Below are positions 1 to 6,926 of a stretch of DNA of 8,939 nucleotides, one piece after another (position 1 is the first letter of the stretch; each line of letters opens with the position of its first letter). The DNA lies in contig DCAK01000018.1 in assembly GCA_002311925.1 (NCBI GenBank), forward strand, positions 493 to 9,431, written 5' to 3'. The notes below the pieces were generated by a model, which worked only from the letters and a program-made list of their open reading frames with translations, was not told where the DNA came from and did not search any database. The DNA comes from Planctomycetes bacterium UBA1135. Its GTDB lineage: Bacteria > Planctomycetota > UBA1135. Made by a program: the position numbers and the translations under genes.

Positions 1-1607
1 GGGGCGCAAGTTTCAGAGTCTGCGGCACCGAGGTGGAGGCGATTCTCCTGGAGGAGCAATTGGTCAAGGAGCTCCAACCCCCCTTGAATGTTGTCCTCAA
101 GGATGACAAGAGTTTTCTTCACATACGCTTGGGGATGAACCACGCATTTCCGGGCATCAGCCTCACGCGCAGGAAAAGTCGGGACGGTCAAACTTGGGGT
201 CCCTTCGCCCATGCAGGTGAAGCACGGCGAACCAAGAAGCTCATTCAGCGGGCTTTCGGCCTGCGAGACTGCAGCGATTCCACCCTTGCCAATCGTTCCC
301 GGCATTGCATCAAGCATGAGATGGGTCTTTGTTCGGCCCCTTGCGTGGGGAAGAGAGGGGGGGCCCTTTATAAGCAGGACTTGGATGCGGCCCGGCAAGT
401 CCTGGAAGGAAAAACCGCTGGCTTGATCGCAGCGGCGGAAATCGACATGGAAAGGGCAAGCGCTTCTGAAAATTACGAGGCCGCCCTCCGGGCCCGGGAT
501 CGCATGAACGCCTTGCGTTCGCTCAACCAGCCTCAGCGGGTGCGCCTTCGCATGGGGGAGGATTTCGACGTTCTGGGGTTGGATGAAAGAGGATGTTTTT
601 CTCTTCTCGAGTATCGAGGCGGCGCCTGGTTGGGTTCTCGCCACGGAGAGGCCAGGGTCGTGCCGGGTATCGAGGCGGCGGTCTCATCCCTCCTGTCCGC
701 CCTCTATGGGCCGACCGTGGAAATTCCCCCAGAAATCCTTCTTCCAGCTTTTCCGGAAGACACAAAGGCCATCGAGGATTGGTTGAGTGGGGTTGCCAAT
801 CACCCGGTGCGGCTCAAGGTTCCGCTCCGGGGAGAAAAGAGGGCTCTCGTGCGCTTGGCTGAAAGCAATGCTCGAATTCTCAAACGGCAATCGTCCCGAT
901 CCCCTTGGGGCACGGTCGCACGGGCCCTCGCTCCATGGGCAGGAGGATCCCCTCCATCCGTGGTGGACGCGGTGGATGTCAGCCATTTCCAGGGCAAGGA
1001 GCGCGTGGCTTCGAGGGTGCGTTTCGTGGAGGGAGTCGCAGCCCCCGAAAGCTGGAGGCGATTCGTGGTCAAGGCTGGGGATGGGAACGACGACGCGAGG
1101 GCCATGCGGGAAGTCGTGGGTCGTATCCTCGTTGGAAAAAGCGGCGGCTTGCCCGATTTGCTCGTTCTCGACGGTGGACCTCCCCAGCTTGCCGCTGGTT
1201 TGGCGGCGGCGGGAGACACGGGGGCCTCATTGTCGATGGTTGCCCTGGCCAAGGCCCGAGGAGGAGGGTTGGTCCCCGCAAAGGAGGAACGGGTCTGGAT
1301 TCCAGGCGCGGAAGAAGCCATTCCGCTTGGGAAGGGCCATGCCGCCCGCTTCTTTCTGGAGGAAATTCGGGATGAGGCCCACCGTTTCGCCATCACTCAC
1401 CACCGGTCCCGTCGAGCCAACATCAAGACGGTCCTCACCCGGGTTTCGGGGATAGGACCGGCAAAGGGAAGGGCTCTGTTGGAATGGAGCGGTGGAGACC
1501 TGGGTCTCATTCGCGACTCCGCTCCTCGGGATTTGGCGGCAGTGCCAGGAATGAACCGCGGTTTGGCCGAGGCGGTCCAGCAGCACCTGAGGGACTTCCT
1601 TCCCTAG
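1..1607 (+). CDS. uvrC: UvrABC excision nuclease subunit C, 5'-truncated by the window edge
   Basis: UvrC makes both incisions around DNA lesions after UvrA and UvrB have located the damage. The reading frame is already open at base 3. The GTG at 33 is internal, because the preceding codons still fit UvrC (a TEVEAILLEE stretch, the end of the GIY-YIG domain with its likely metal-binding Glu). About 65 N-terminal residues are therefore missing. Four cysteines (codons at 270, 306, 330 and 342) are spaced 12, 8 and 4 residues apart, the same as the reported Fe-S cysteines of E. coli UvrC. A UVR motif (UvrB contact) lies near 450-530. The RNase H-like nuclease domain shows Asp in DVSH (975), Asp in NDDA (1092) and Asp in LVLDGG (1170), with a His in the HHR stretch near 1398-1403. 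The C-terminus carries tandem helix-hairpin-helix DNA-binding motifs (about 1430-1595). The visible part is complete and looks functional. Its stop overlaps the stop of the convergent recombinase gene. Confidence 0.97.
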   Translation, partial: GASFRVCGTEVEAILLEEQLVKELQPPLNVVLKDDKSFLHIRLGMNHAFPGISLTRRKSRDGQTWGPFAHAGEARRTKKLIQRAFGLRDCSDSTLANRSRHCIKHEMGLCSAPCVGKRGGALYKQDLDAARQVLEGKTAGLIAAAEIDMERASASENYEAALRARDRMNALRSLNQPQRVRLRMGEDFDVLGLDERGCFSLLEYRGGAWLGSRHGEARVVPGIEAAVSSLLSALYGPTVEIPPEILLPAFPEDTKAIEDWLSGVANHPVRLKVPLRGEKRALVRLAESNARILKRQSSRSPWGTVARALAPWAGGSPPSVVDAVDVSHFQGKERVASRVRFVEGVAAPESWRRFVVKAGDGNDDARAMREVVGRILVGKSGGLPDLLVLDGGPPQLAAGLAAAGDTGASLSMVALAKARGGGLVPAKEERVWIPGAEEAIPLGKGHAARFFLEEIRDEAHRFAITHHRSRRANIKTVLTRVSGIGPAKGRALLEWSGGDLGLIRDSAPRDLAAVPGMNRGLAEAVQQHLRDFLP

Positions 1608-2542
1608 CCTCGAGGGTGGTGCAGCTTGTGGAGAGCGTGAAGTTCCTCCACCTCGACATGGGTGTAGCGCTCGGTGGTCCTCAAGTCGGCGTGGCCGAGG
1701 AATTCCTGGACACTGCGCAGGTCGCCGCCGCCGGCAAGGAGATGAGTGGCGCAGGAATGCCGCAAGATATGGGGATGGATTTTTCGGTCTATTCCGGAGG
1801 AGGCGGCAAATTCACGGACCAATCTGAATACCGTGGTGCGGTCCAAGCGCTTGCCTGATTTGCTGAGGAGCACCCAAGGGCCTCGCGGGGACAGGGCTCC
1901 TCGACCTTCATCGATCCATTGCTGCAGGCGGTCCTTCCCCTTGCCTCCGAACGGGACCAGGCGCTCCTTGCCCCCCTTGCCGGACACCCGGAGGAGTCCG
2001 GGAGTGTGGGCGGGGGCCTTCAAACTCAAGTCGTCCAGACTAAGGTCGCAACATTCCGATGCCCGCAATCCTGCTCCGTACAGAAGGGCAAGGAGGGCCC
2101 GGTCGCGAAGAGGTTTCCACCCCCTCCCACGCGGGGCGTCGATCAAATCCAGAGCTTGGGTCGGAGAAAGAATCTGAGGGAGGCGATTCCACAATCGGGT
2201 CGAACCGGGAAAGCGGGTGGGATCCTTCCCCAGGGTCCGGTTCTCGGCCATCCAATGACGGTAGAAACCCCGGAGACTGGCAAGCCTCCTTGCCAGCGTT
2301 GCACCTGAAAGACCCCCTTTCCGCCCATGGCCGAGAAAGGCGACCACGTCCTGGGTGCTAATCCGGGCCCAGGAGGAAATCCCCCTGCGCGCAAAGAAGA
2401 GAGCGGCAGTCTTGAGGTCATGGCTGTAGGCCGCGATGGTGTTCGGGGAAAGCCCTACTTCCCCTGCCAGGGAAGCGAGATATTCAAGGGCATCCGCCTC
2501 CAGGGGGGTCGAGTTGAATTGGCTCTGGAATGAATCAGACAC
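1604..2542 (-). CDS. xerD: XerC/XerD-family tyrosine site-specific recombinase
   Basis: This is a 312-residue tyrosine recombinase of the family that resolves chromosome dimers at dif. Residues ~10-110 match the SAM-like core-binding domain (SPNTIAAYSHDL and TLARRLASLRGFYRH stretches). The catalytic domain holds the full set of active-site residues: Arg160 (GAGLRASE), Lys189 (SGKGGKER), His258 and Arg261 (HPHILRHSCATH), His284 (LGHADL) and the nucleophile Tyr293 (TERYTHV). The ending, ELHALHKLHHPRG, is closer to XerD than to XerC, but I cannot separate the two subfamilies firmly, so the symbol is provisional. I chose the GTG at 2542 because AGGAGAGG lies 7 nt upstream and the resulting length is typical; an in-frame GTG at 2578 would add 12 residues before that ribosome site. 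The gene is convergent with uvrC and divergent from lspA. Nothing suggests an integron or phage integrase: there are no att sites, no tRNA and no cargo genes nearby. Confidence 0.93.
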   Translation of the reverse strand: MSDSFQSQFNSTPLEADALEYLASLAGEVGLSPNTIAAYSHDLKTAALFFARRGISSWARISTQDVVAFLGHGRKGGLSGATLARRLASLRGFYRHWMAENRTLGKDPTRFPGSTRLWNRLPQILSPTQALDLIDAPRGRGWKPLRDRALLALLYGAGLRASECCDLSLDDLSLKAPAHTPGLLRVSGKGGKERLVPFGGKGKDRLQQWIDEGRGALSPRGPWVLLSKSGKRLDRTTVFRLVREFAASSGIDRKIHPHILRHSCATHLLAGGGDLRSVQEFLGHADLRTTERYTHVEVEELHALHKLHHPRG

Positions 2543-2548
2543 TAGAAT
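2519..2548 (+). promoter_or_regulatory. Possible sigma70-type promoter for the lspA operon
   Basis: TAGAAT at 2543-2548 matches the -10 consensus at five of six bases, and TTGGCT at 2519-2524 is a weak -35 box (three of six) at 18-nt spacing. It would give a leader of about 35 nt before the lspA ATG. It sits in the only intergenic gap of the window (2543-2590), where a promoter for a five-gene operon is expected. The match is modest and based only on reading the sequence; the -35 box lies inside the first codons of the divergent recombinase gene. Confidence 0.3.
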
Positions 2549-2549
2549 T

Positions 2550-2557
2550 CCTCTCCT
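2550..2557 (-). promoter_or_regulatory. Shine-Dalgarno site of the xerD-like gene
   Basis: The minus strand reads AGGAGAGG, ending 7 nt before a GTG codon at 2542-2540. This strong match at ideal spacing decides the recombinase start in favour of 2542 over the in-frame GTG at 2578. Confidence 0.75.
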
Positions 2558-2578
2558 TTCCGCAGGGAAAGCTACCAC

Positions 2579-2582
2579 AGGA
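2579..2582 (+). promoter_or_regulatory. Shine-Dalgarno site of lspA
   Basis: AGGA lies 8 nt before the ATG at 2591. It is a short but well-spaced ribosome-binding match and supports 2591 as the lspA start. Confidence 0.5.
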
Positions 2583-2590
2583 TAATTGGA

Positions 2591-3166
2591 ATGCGCATCG
2601 GAATCTCATTTCCAGGGAGGATTCCACGGGTCTTTTGGCTCATGGTCGTGGTCCTGTTTTGCGCTGATTTGTGGACCAAGGCTTGGGCTTGGGATTTTGC
2701 GGCCCATGGGCCCGTGGAAATCGTGGACGGTTGGTTGGCCATCCAGAAAATCACCAACCCCGGCGGAATTTTTGGCTTGGGCCAGGGTTTGAGGGTCCCC
2801 TTGACCCTGCTCCGCGCAGCTGCAGTTGTTTTTCTCTTTCTTCTTGCCGGCAGGCAGGATGAAACTTGCCGAATGGGCGTACCCACTCTTGGCCTGTTGA
2901 CGGCCGGCGCTCTGGGTAACCTGTGGGACAACCTGTCTTCCTGGGCTCCCTGGGCCGGCAACGGGGAGGTTCGGGATTTCATTCGAGTCGATTTGGGCCC
3001 TGGACCCGAATTCTGGCCCGGTTTTCTTCCCTGGCCGTTTCATCCCTGGCCCTTGTTCAATCTGGCCGATTCGTGCATTTCAATCGGCTTCGTCCTGCTG
3101 GTCACCGGACTTGCAAGAATCCGTTTGCAGGCCCCTGATGGGGGCGAAGAGGCTCCCCGACCGTAG
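2591..3166 (+). CDS. lspA: Lipoprotein signal peptidase (signal peptidase II), variant with extended loops
   Basis: LspA is an inner-membrane aspartyl protease that cleaves the signal peptide of diacylglyceryl-modified prolipoproteins. The 191-residue product is somewhat longer than usual (about 160-170) and shows the family landmarks in order. The first membrane helix (~14-33) contains DLWTK (Asp26, Lys30). NPGGIFG (Asn56) follows, then a second helix (~70-86), GALGNLWDN (~106-114), and VRDF with catalytic Asp129. FNLADS carries catalytic Asp160 and runs into the last helix (~160-175). Two features are odd. The Arg normally found in NLxDR is Asn114. The loops before Asp129 and between the two Asp residues are about 7 and 12 residues longer than in the Pseudomonas enzyme, the second being rich in Trp and Pro. 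Both catalytic Asp are intact, so I expect activity. It is the first gene of the rightward cluster; pyrD follows after 9 nt in the same reading frame. Confidence 0.93.
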   Translation: MRIGISFPGRIPRVFWLMVVVLFCADLWTKAWAWDFAAHGPVEIVDGWLAIQKITNPGGIFGLGQGLRVPLTLLRAAAVVFLFLLAGRQDETCRMGVPTLGLLTAGALGNLWDNLSSWAPWAGNGEVRDFIRVDLGPGPEFWPGFLPWPFHPWPLFNLADSCISIGFVLLVTGLARIRLQAPDGGEEAPRP

Positions 3167-3175
3167 AATTCCCGG

Positions 3176-4105
3176 ATGTTGAGCACCCGAGTCGGTGGAT
3201 TGGAGTTGGAATCTCCGCTCATGACGGGTTCGGGGACCTTTGGCCACGATCCTCTGGCTCTTTCCTTCCTCAAGGAGGGAGATTTGGGCGCTCTCGTGTT
3301 GAAAACCGTGACCCCTGAACCCCGAACCGGGAATTCCCCCGCCCGAATGGCGGAATTCCCAGGCGGCCTCCTCAACAGCATTGGATTGGAAAACCGCGGC
3401 TTGGAGTATTGGAAGGAATCGGTCGCCCCGTTGCTCGAGGAAGTTGCGGTTCCGGTGGTGGGCAATGCCGGTGGGCACACCGTCGAGGATTTCGTCGCAG
3501 TCAGCGAAGCCTTTTCCGGAATGGAAGGCATAGCGGCGGTCGAATTGAACTTGTCCTGCCCCAATGTGGATGGAGGCCTCCACTTTTCCACTCGCGCGGA
3601 TTCCGCTGCGGAGGTGGTTTCCGCCTGCCGAAGGGTTTTGGACAAGCCTCTCTGGGTCAAATTATCCCCCAATGTCACCGACACCGTCCCCCTGGCCCGG
3701 GCCTGCGAAGAATCCGGCGCCGACGCTCTCACCGTTTGCAACACCCTGTTGGGGCTTCTGGTGGACTGGAAAAGCAGGAAGCCTCTTCTCGGACGGGGAT
3801 ACGGGGGGGTGTCCGGGCCCGCCGTCCTGCCGATTGCCATGCGGCTGGTGCACCAGGTTTCTAGCAGTGTTTCCATTCCCGTCATTGCCAGCGGCGGAGC
3901 TTCCCGTCCGGAAGATGTTCTGGCCTTTCTCGTTGCCGGGGCGTCAGCCGTCCAGATTGGTACGGCGTCGTTCAGGCGTCCGGACGCGATTTCCACCATC
4001 GCTGCTGGAATGCGTTCCCTGTTGCAGAAGAATGGACTCGTGGCTTCCGATTTGGTGGGTTCGTTGAAATGGGATGGGGGTGGGGAAAAACCCCGGGAAA
4101 ATTGA
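3176..4105 (+). CDS. pyrD: Dihydroorotate dehydrogenase, class 1B catalytic subunit
   Basis: PyrD oxidises dihydroorotate to orotate, the fourth step of UMP synthesis. The 309-residue protein is an FMN-binding TIM barrel of the usual class 1 length. Landmarks are TGSGTFG near the N-terminus, Lys43 (VLKTVT), Asn67 (NSIGL), NLSCPNV with catalytic Cys128 (class 2 enzymes use Ser), VKLSPNVTD (Lys162), Asn189, GGVSGPA (~210-216) and the FMN-phosphate segments around ASGG (238-241) and QIGT (260-263). The GG after SCPNV and the KLSPNVTD block favour class 1B, which works as a soluble heterotetramer with the FAD/Fe-S subunit PyrK and NAD+. No pyrK lies in this window. The start must be at 3176 or later because the lspA stop at 3164 is in frame. 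There is no clear ribosome-binding site, so translation is probably coupled to lspA. Confidence 0.95.
   Translation: MLSTRVGGLELESPLMTGSGTFGHDPLALSFLKEGDLGALVLKTVTPEPRTGNSPARMAEFPGGLLNSIGLENRGLEYWKESVAPLLEEVAVPVVGNAGGHTVEDFVAVSEAFSGMEGIAAVELNLSCPNVDGGLHFSTRADSAAEVVSACRRVLDKPLWVKLSPNVTDTVPLARACEESGADALTVCNTLLGLLVDWKSRKPLLGRGYGGVSGPAVLPIAMRLVHQVSSSVSIPVIASGGASRPEDVLAFLVAGASAVQIGTASFRRPDAISTIAAGMRSLLQKNGLVASDLVGSLKWDGGGEKPREN
4082..4094 (+). other. Small GC hairpin just before the secA start
   Basis: GGGG AAAAA CCCC can fold into a 4-bp stem with a five-A loop in the last codons of pyrD, 14 nt before the secA ATG. No T-run follows, so it is not an intrinsic terminator. It might affect ribosome access or termination-reinitiation at the pyrD/secA junction, but such a short stem could also be chance in G+C-rich coding sequence. 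Confidence 0.25.
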
Positions 4106-4108
4106 AGG

Positions 4109-6916
4109 ATGGTTGACCTGGAAAAATACACCGATGGCTTGGCCGTGGTGGGGGATGCTTTCGGGCGCTTGCTGCGCCGCCTTTTCGGTTCCCGCAATGC
4201 CCGGGTGATTCGCCGCCTTCAAAAGCGGGCGGAAGCCATCGGCCAATTGGAAAGCTGGGGCCAGGGCTTGGCCGACGAGGATTTTCCAATTCAAACAGCC
4301 GCATGGAGAGAGAAGATCGAGCGGGCGAAAGATCTGGAATCGATTCTCCCTGAAGCCTTCGCGTTGGTGCGGGAGGCGAGTGTCCGTACTCTTGGACTGC
4401 GCCATTTCGATGTGCAGCTCATTGGGGGAATGGTCATGCACGAAGGGGGAATTGCCGAAATGGCCACGGGGGAAGGGAAAACCCTCGCCGCCACCTTGTC
4501 CGCCTACCTCAACGCCTTGAATGGCCCGGTTTTTGTTGTCACGGTCAACGATTACCTTGCCCAGCGAGACGCGGAATGGATGCGGCCCGTCTTCGAATTC
4601 CTGGGATTGACGGTGGGGGCCATCCAATCCTCGATGCTCCCAGCCGACCGCCATCCGATCTATTCCCGGGATGTAATCTACGGAACGAACAACGAGTTCG
4701 GATTCGATTATCTCCGCGACAACATGAAGTCCAGGGCCGAGGACCAGGTCCAAAAACGGCTCCATTTCGCCATCGTGGACGAGGTCGATTCCATCCTCAT
4801 CGACGAGGCTCGCACACCTCTCATCATCAGCGGGCCTGCGGTGGGGGATGCCGACAAGTACCGCAAGGCGATGGGCGTCGCCAGGAAGCTCAAGCCCGAG
4901 ATTCACTGCGAGCTGAAGGAAAAGGAAAAGCAGGCGATTCTCACCGAGGAGGGAATTCTTGAGGCTCAGAAGCTCCTGGGGATTGAAGATTTTTATACGG
5001 GAGCCGAAAACATGGAATGGCCTCACGCCCTCGAGCAATGCCTGCGGGGTCTTCACCTCTTCACCAATGATGTGGATTACGTGGTCAAGGACGGGAAAAT
5101 CATCATCGTCGACGAATTCACCGGCCGCTTGATGGAAGGACGGAGGTGGAGCGATGGCCTCCACCAGTCGGTCGAATCCAAGGAAGGCATCGTGCCCAGG
5201 GCCCAGAACCAGACCCTCGCCACCATTACCTTCCAGAATTATTTCCGGATGTTCGACAAGCTCGCCGGCATGACCGGGACTGCCTTGACGGAAGCCGGAG
5301 AATTCGCCCGAATCTACGACCTGGACGTGGTCGCCATCCCGACCAATCGGCCAGCCGCTCGGCACGACGAGCCGGATGTGGTCTATCTCAGGGAAGATGA
5401 CAAGTGGAAGGCAATCGTTGATGAGATTGAAAGCGCCCAGGGTGTCGGGCAACCGATTCTTGTGGGAACCACGAGCATCGAGAATTCCGAACTCGTCGCC
5501 AAGGCTTTGGCTCGGCGAGGCATTCCTCATGAGGTCCTCAATGCCAAGCACCATGAGAGGGAGGCGGAAATCATTCTCCAGGCTGGGCGCAAGGGAGGCG
5601 TCACCGTGGCGACCAACATGGCGGGCCGTGGAACCGACATCGTTCTGGGCGGAAATCCGGACGGATTGGCTCTCGGGGAAGCGCTGAAGCAGGGCTTCAA
5701 TGAAGGCTCTCCGGAGGCCGATGCTCTGGTGGAGAAATGGCGGGAAACCTGTGCCGAGGAAAAAAAACAGGTTATTTCTGCCGGTGGCCTCTATGTAATT
5801 GGGACTGAACGCCACGAAGCGCGCAGAATTGACAACCAGCTTCGTGGCCGTGCCGGGCGGCAGGGTGACCCTGGAAGAACCCGTTTCTACCTCTCTCTGG
5901 ACGACCCTCTGATGAGGCGGTTCTACCGCGAAGGAGTCAAGAATATGCTGGGTCGTCTGGGGATGGGCGGCGGTGAACCGGTTGAAAGCGGCATGGTGAG
6001 CCGGGCCATCGAAAAGGCGCAGAAGAAGGTGGAGAGTTATCACTTCGAAATTCGAAAAAATCTTCTCGAGTACGACGAGGTGATGGACCGGCAACGCCAT
6101 CTGATTTACGAGCATCGACAGGAAGCCCTTGAGGACGGCGACCTTGAGGAAAGGATTCAAATGATGTTCGAAGAGGTGGTGGACGCGGCCGTCTTGGACT
6201 GGTCCGGGGACGGAAGAGATGTGAAAATGGACTTCGAAGCCCTGGATTTGTGGGCCTCCAGGAAATGGGGCTGGGGCCGTGGCCCCGACCCCCTGAGCGA
6301 GGCCGGAGTGGAAACTTCCGGTCGACTTCTCATTGAGGACGTCCAGTCCCGCTATGAGGAAAGAAAGGCGGAATTGGGTGATGTGGCTCTCCGAGGATTG
6401 GAACGGTTCCTGGTTCTCAACGCCATCGACAGCAAATGGAAGGACCATCTCTACACCATGGATTCCCTCCGGCAGGGCATCGGCCTGAGGAGTTATGCCC
6501 AAGTGGACCCGAAGAATGAATACAAGCGGGAGGGGCTTGAGCGATTCCAGGAGCTTCTCGCCTCCGTGGCGGACGAAGTGACGGACTACATTCTCAAGCT
6601 CCAAATCGCTACCGGAGATGAGAGCCGTTTGGGGAGAGCATGGCGGGGCCAGGAAGCCGTCCATCCAGCCTTTTCCTCCACCACGGCCGGTCCCATGGCG
6701 CCAAGGACCCCTCCGCGCCGCCAAGTGGCTGTGGGTTATGGGGATGGAGAGTCTGCTTCGGGGCCCTACTCAGTACAGGGCGCTCAACGTGAAGCCGCTT
6801 CCTTGCCATCAGGAGCCAACGCCCCCCAAGCCCCAGCTCGAGAAAAGATCCCGAGAAACTCACCCTGCCCCTGCGGCTCGGGGAAGAAGTTCAAGCGTTG
6901 CTGTGGGCGAAACTGA
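4109..6916 (+). CDS. secA: Preprotein translocase motor ATPase SecA
   Basis: SecA hydrolyses ATP to push unfolded preproteins through SecYEG in the inner membrane. The 935-residue protein is full length. Landmarks are LFGSRN (25-30), HFDVQLIGG, Walker A MATGEGKT (118-125), Walker B IVDEVD (222-227) followed by IDEARTPLIISG, the preprotein cross-linking region (~235-375), MTGTALTE (388-394), and GRGTDIVLGG with RGRAGRQGDPG in the second nucleotide-binding domain. The scaffold and two-helix-finger region follows (~630-830). An Ala/Pro/Gly-rich linker (~836-915) leads to a zinc-binding tail, with Cys920 and Cys922 then Cys931-Cys932 (CxCx8CC), which in relatives contacts SecB and phospholipids. 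Translation from the ATG at 4109 puts about 18 residues before the usual N-terminus; GTG codons at 4145 and 4148 are alternatives, and no start has a good ribosome-binding site. It begins 3 nt after pyrD, so coupling is likely. Confidence 0.98.
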   Translation: MVDLEKYTDGLAVVGDAFGRLLRRLFGSRNARVIRRLQKRAEAIGQLESWGQGLADEDFPIQTAAWREKIERAKDLESILPEAFALVREASVRTLGLRHFDVQLIGGMVMHEGGIAEMATGEGKTLAATLSAYLNALNGPVFVVTVNDYLAQRDAEWMRPVFEFLGLTVGAIQSSMLPADRHPIYSRDVIYGTNNEFGFDYLRDNMKSRAEDQVQKRLHFAIVDEVDSILIDEARTPLIISGPAVGDADKYRKAMGVARKLKPEIHCELKEKEKQAILTEEGILEAQKLLGIEDFYTGAENMEWPHALEQCLRGLHLFTNDVDYVVKDGKIIIVDEFTGRLMEGRRWSDGLHQSVESKEGIVPRAQNQTLATITFQNYFRMFDKLAGMTGTALTEAGEFARIYDLDVVAIPTNRPAARHDEPDVVYLREDDKWKAIVDEIESAQGVGQPILVGTTSIENSELVAKALARRGIPHEVLNAKHHEREAEIILQAGRKGGVTVATNMAGRGTDIVLGGNPDGLALGEALKQGFNEGSPEADALVEKWRETCAEEKKQVISAGGLYVIGTERHEARRIDNQLRGRAGRQGDPGRTRFYLSLDDPLMRRFYREGVKNMLGRLGMGGGEPVESGMVSRAIEKAQKKVESYHFEIRKNLLEYDEVMDRQRHLIYEHRQEALEDGDLEERIQMMFEEVVDAAVLDWSGDGRDVKMDFEALDLWASRKWGWGRGPDPLSEAGVETSGRLLIEDVQSRYEERKAELGDVALRGLERFLVLNAIDSKWKDHLYTMDSLRQGIGLRSYAQVDPKNEYKREGLERFQELLASVADEVTDYILKLQIATGDESRLGRAWRGQEAVHPAFSSTTAGPMAPRTPPRRQVAVGYGDGESASGPYSVQGAQREAASLPSGANAPQAPAREKIPRNSPCPCGSGKKFKRCCGRN

Positions 6917-6920
6917 GGGG
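6915..6920 (+). promoter_or_regulatory. Shine-Dalgarno site of waaA
   Basis: GAGGGG overlaps the last two bases of the secA stop codon and ends 6 nt before the GTG at 6927. It selects that GTG over the many upstream in-frame codons that overlap secA, and the resulting length fits the WaaA family. Confidence 0.7.
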
Positions 6921-6926
6921 CGCGCC

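Noticed and set aside
787..1455. Long alternative frames on both strands inside uvrC (for example 222 codons at 787-1455 and 198 codons at 800-1396 minus)
   Set aside because: They fall entirely within the conserved nuclease domain of UvrC and give low-complexity Arg/Pro/Ser-rich products typical of shadow frames.
1602..1616. CCCT...AGGG inverted repeat with an inner CCTCGAGG palindrome at the uvrC/recombinase convergence
   Set aside because: The stem is only 4 bp and no T-run follows on either strand, so it does not qualify as an intrinsic terminator.
1604..2542. The recombinase as a phage, integron or transposon integrase marking a mobile element
   Set aside because: The sequence is of standard Xer length and motif type, and it lies between housekeeping genes with no att sites, tRNA, direct repeats or cargo.
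2543..2578. Alternative GTG start at 2578 for the recombinase
   Set aside because: It would place the strong AGGAGAGG ribosome site inside the gene and add 12 residues (VAFPAERRGIL type) that the family does not need.
2543..3172. The 9-mer TAGAATTCC occurs at both ends of lspA (2543 and 3164)
   Set aside because: Identical 9-mers are expected many times by chance in a window this size, and the second copy contains the lspA stop codon and has no -35 box at a suitable distance.
3329..3360. Two nearby GGAATTCC palindromes in pyrD
   Set aside because: Both lie within coding sequence and encode normal PyrD residues; GAATTC is frequent throughout the window because of common Glu-Phe, Asn-Ser and Glu-Ile type codon pairs.
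3040..4197. A 385-codon open frame on the minus strand opposite pyrD and the lspA end
   Set aside because: It overlaps a clear pyrD over its full length, has no recognisable motif, and starts inside secA.
3944..6724. A 926-codon open frame on the minus strand, opposite secA and the end of pyrD
   Set aside because: Its codons align exactly with those of secA, so it is open only because TTA, CTA and TCA are avoided on the sense strand. The translation shows no recognisable domain, and secA is unmistakable.
6618..6926. Upstream extension of waaA overlapping the end of secA
   Set aside because: The extra ~100 residues are a shadow of the secA linker with no similarity to WaaA, and the GTG at 6927 has a good ribosome site and gives a normal family length.
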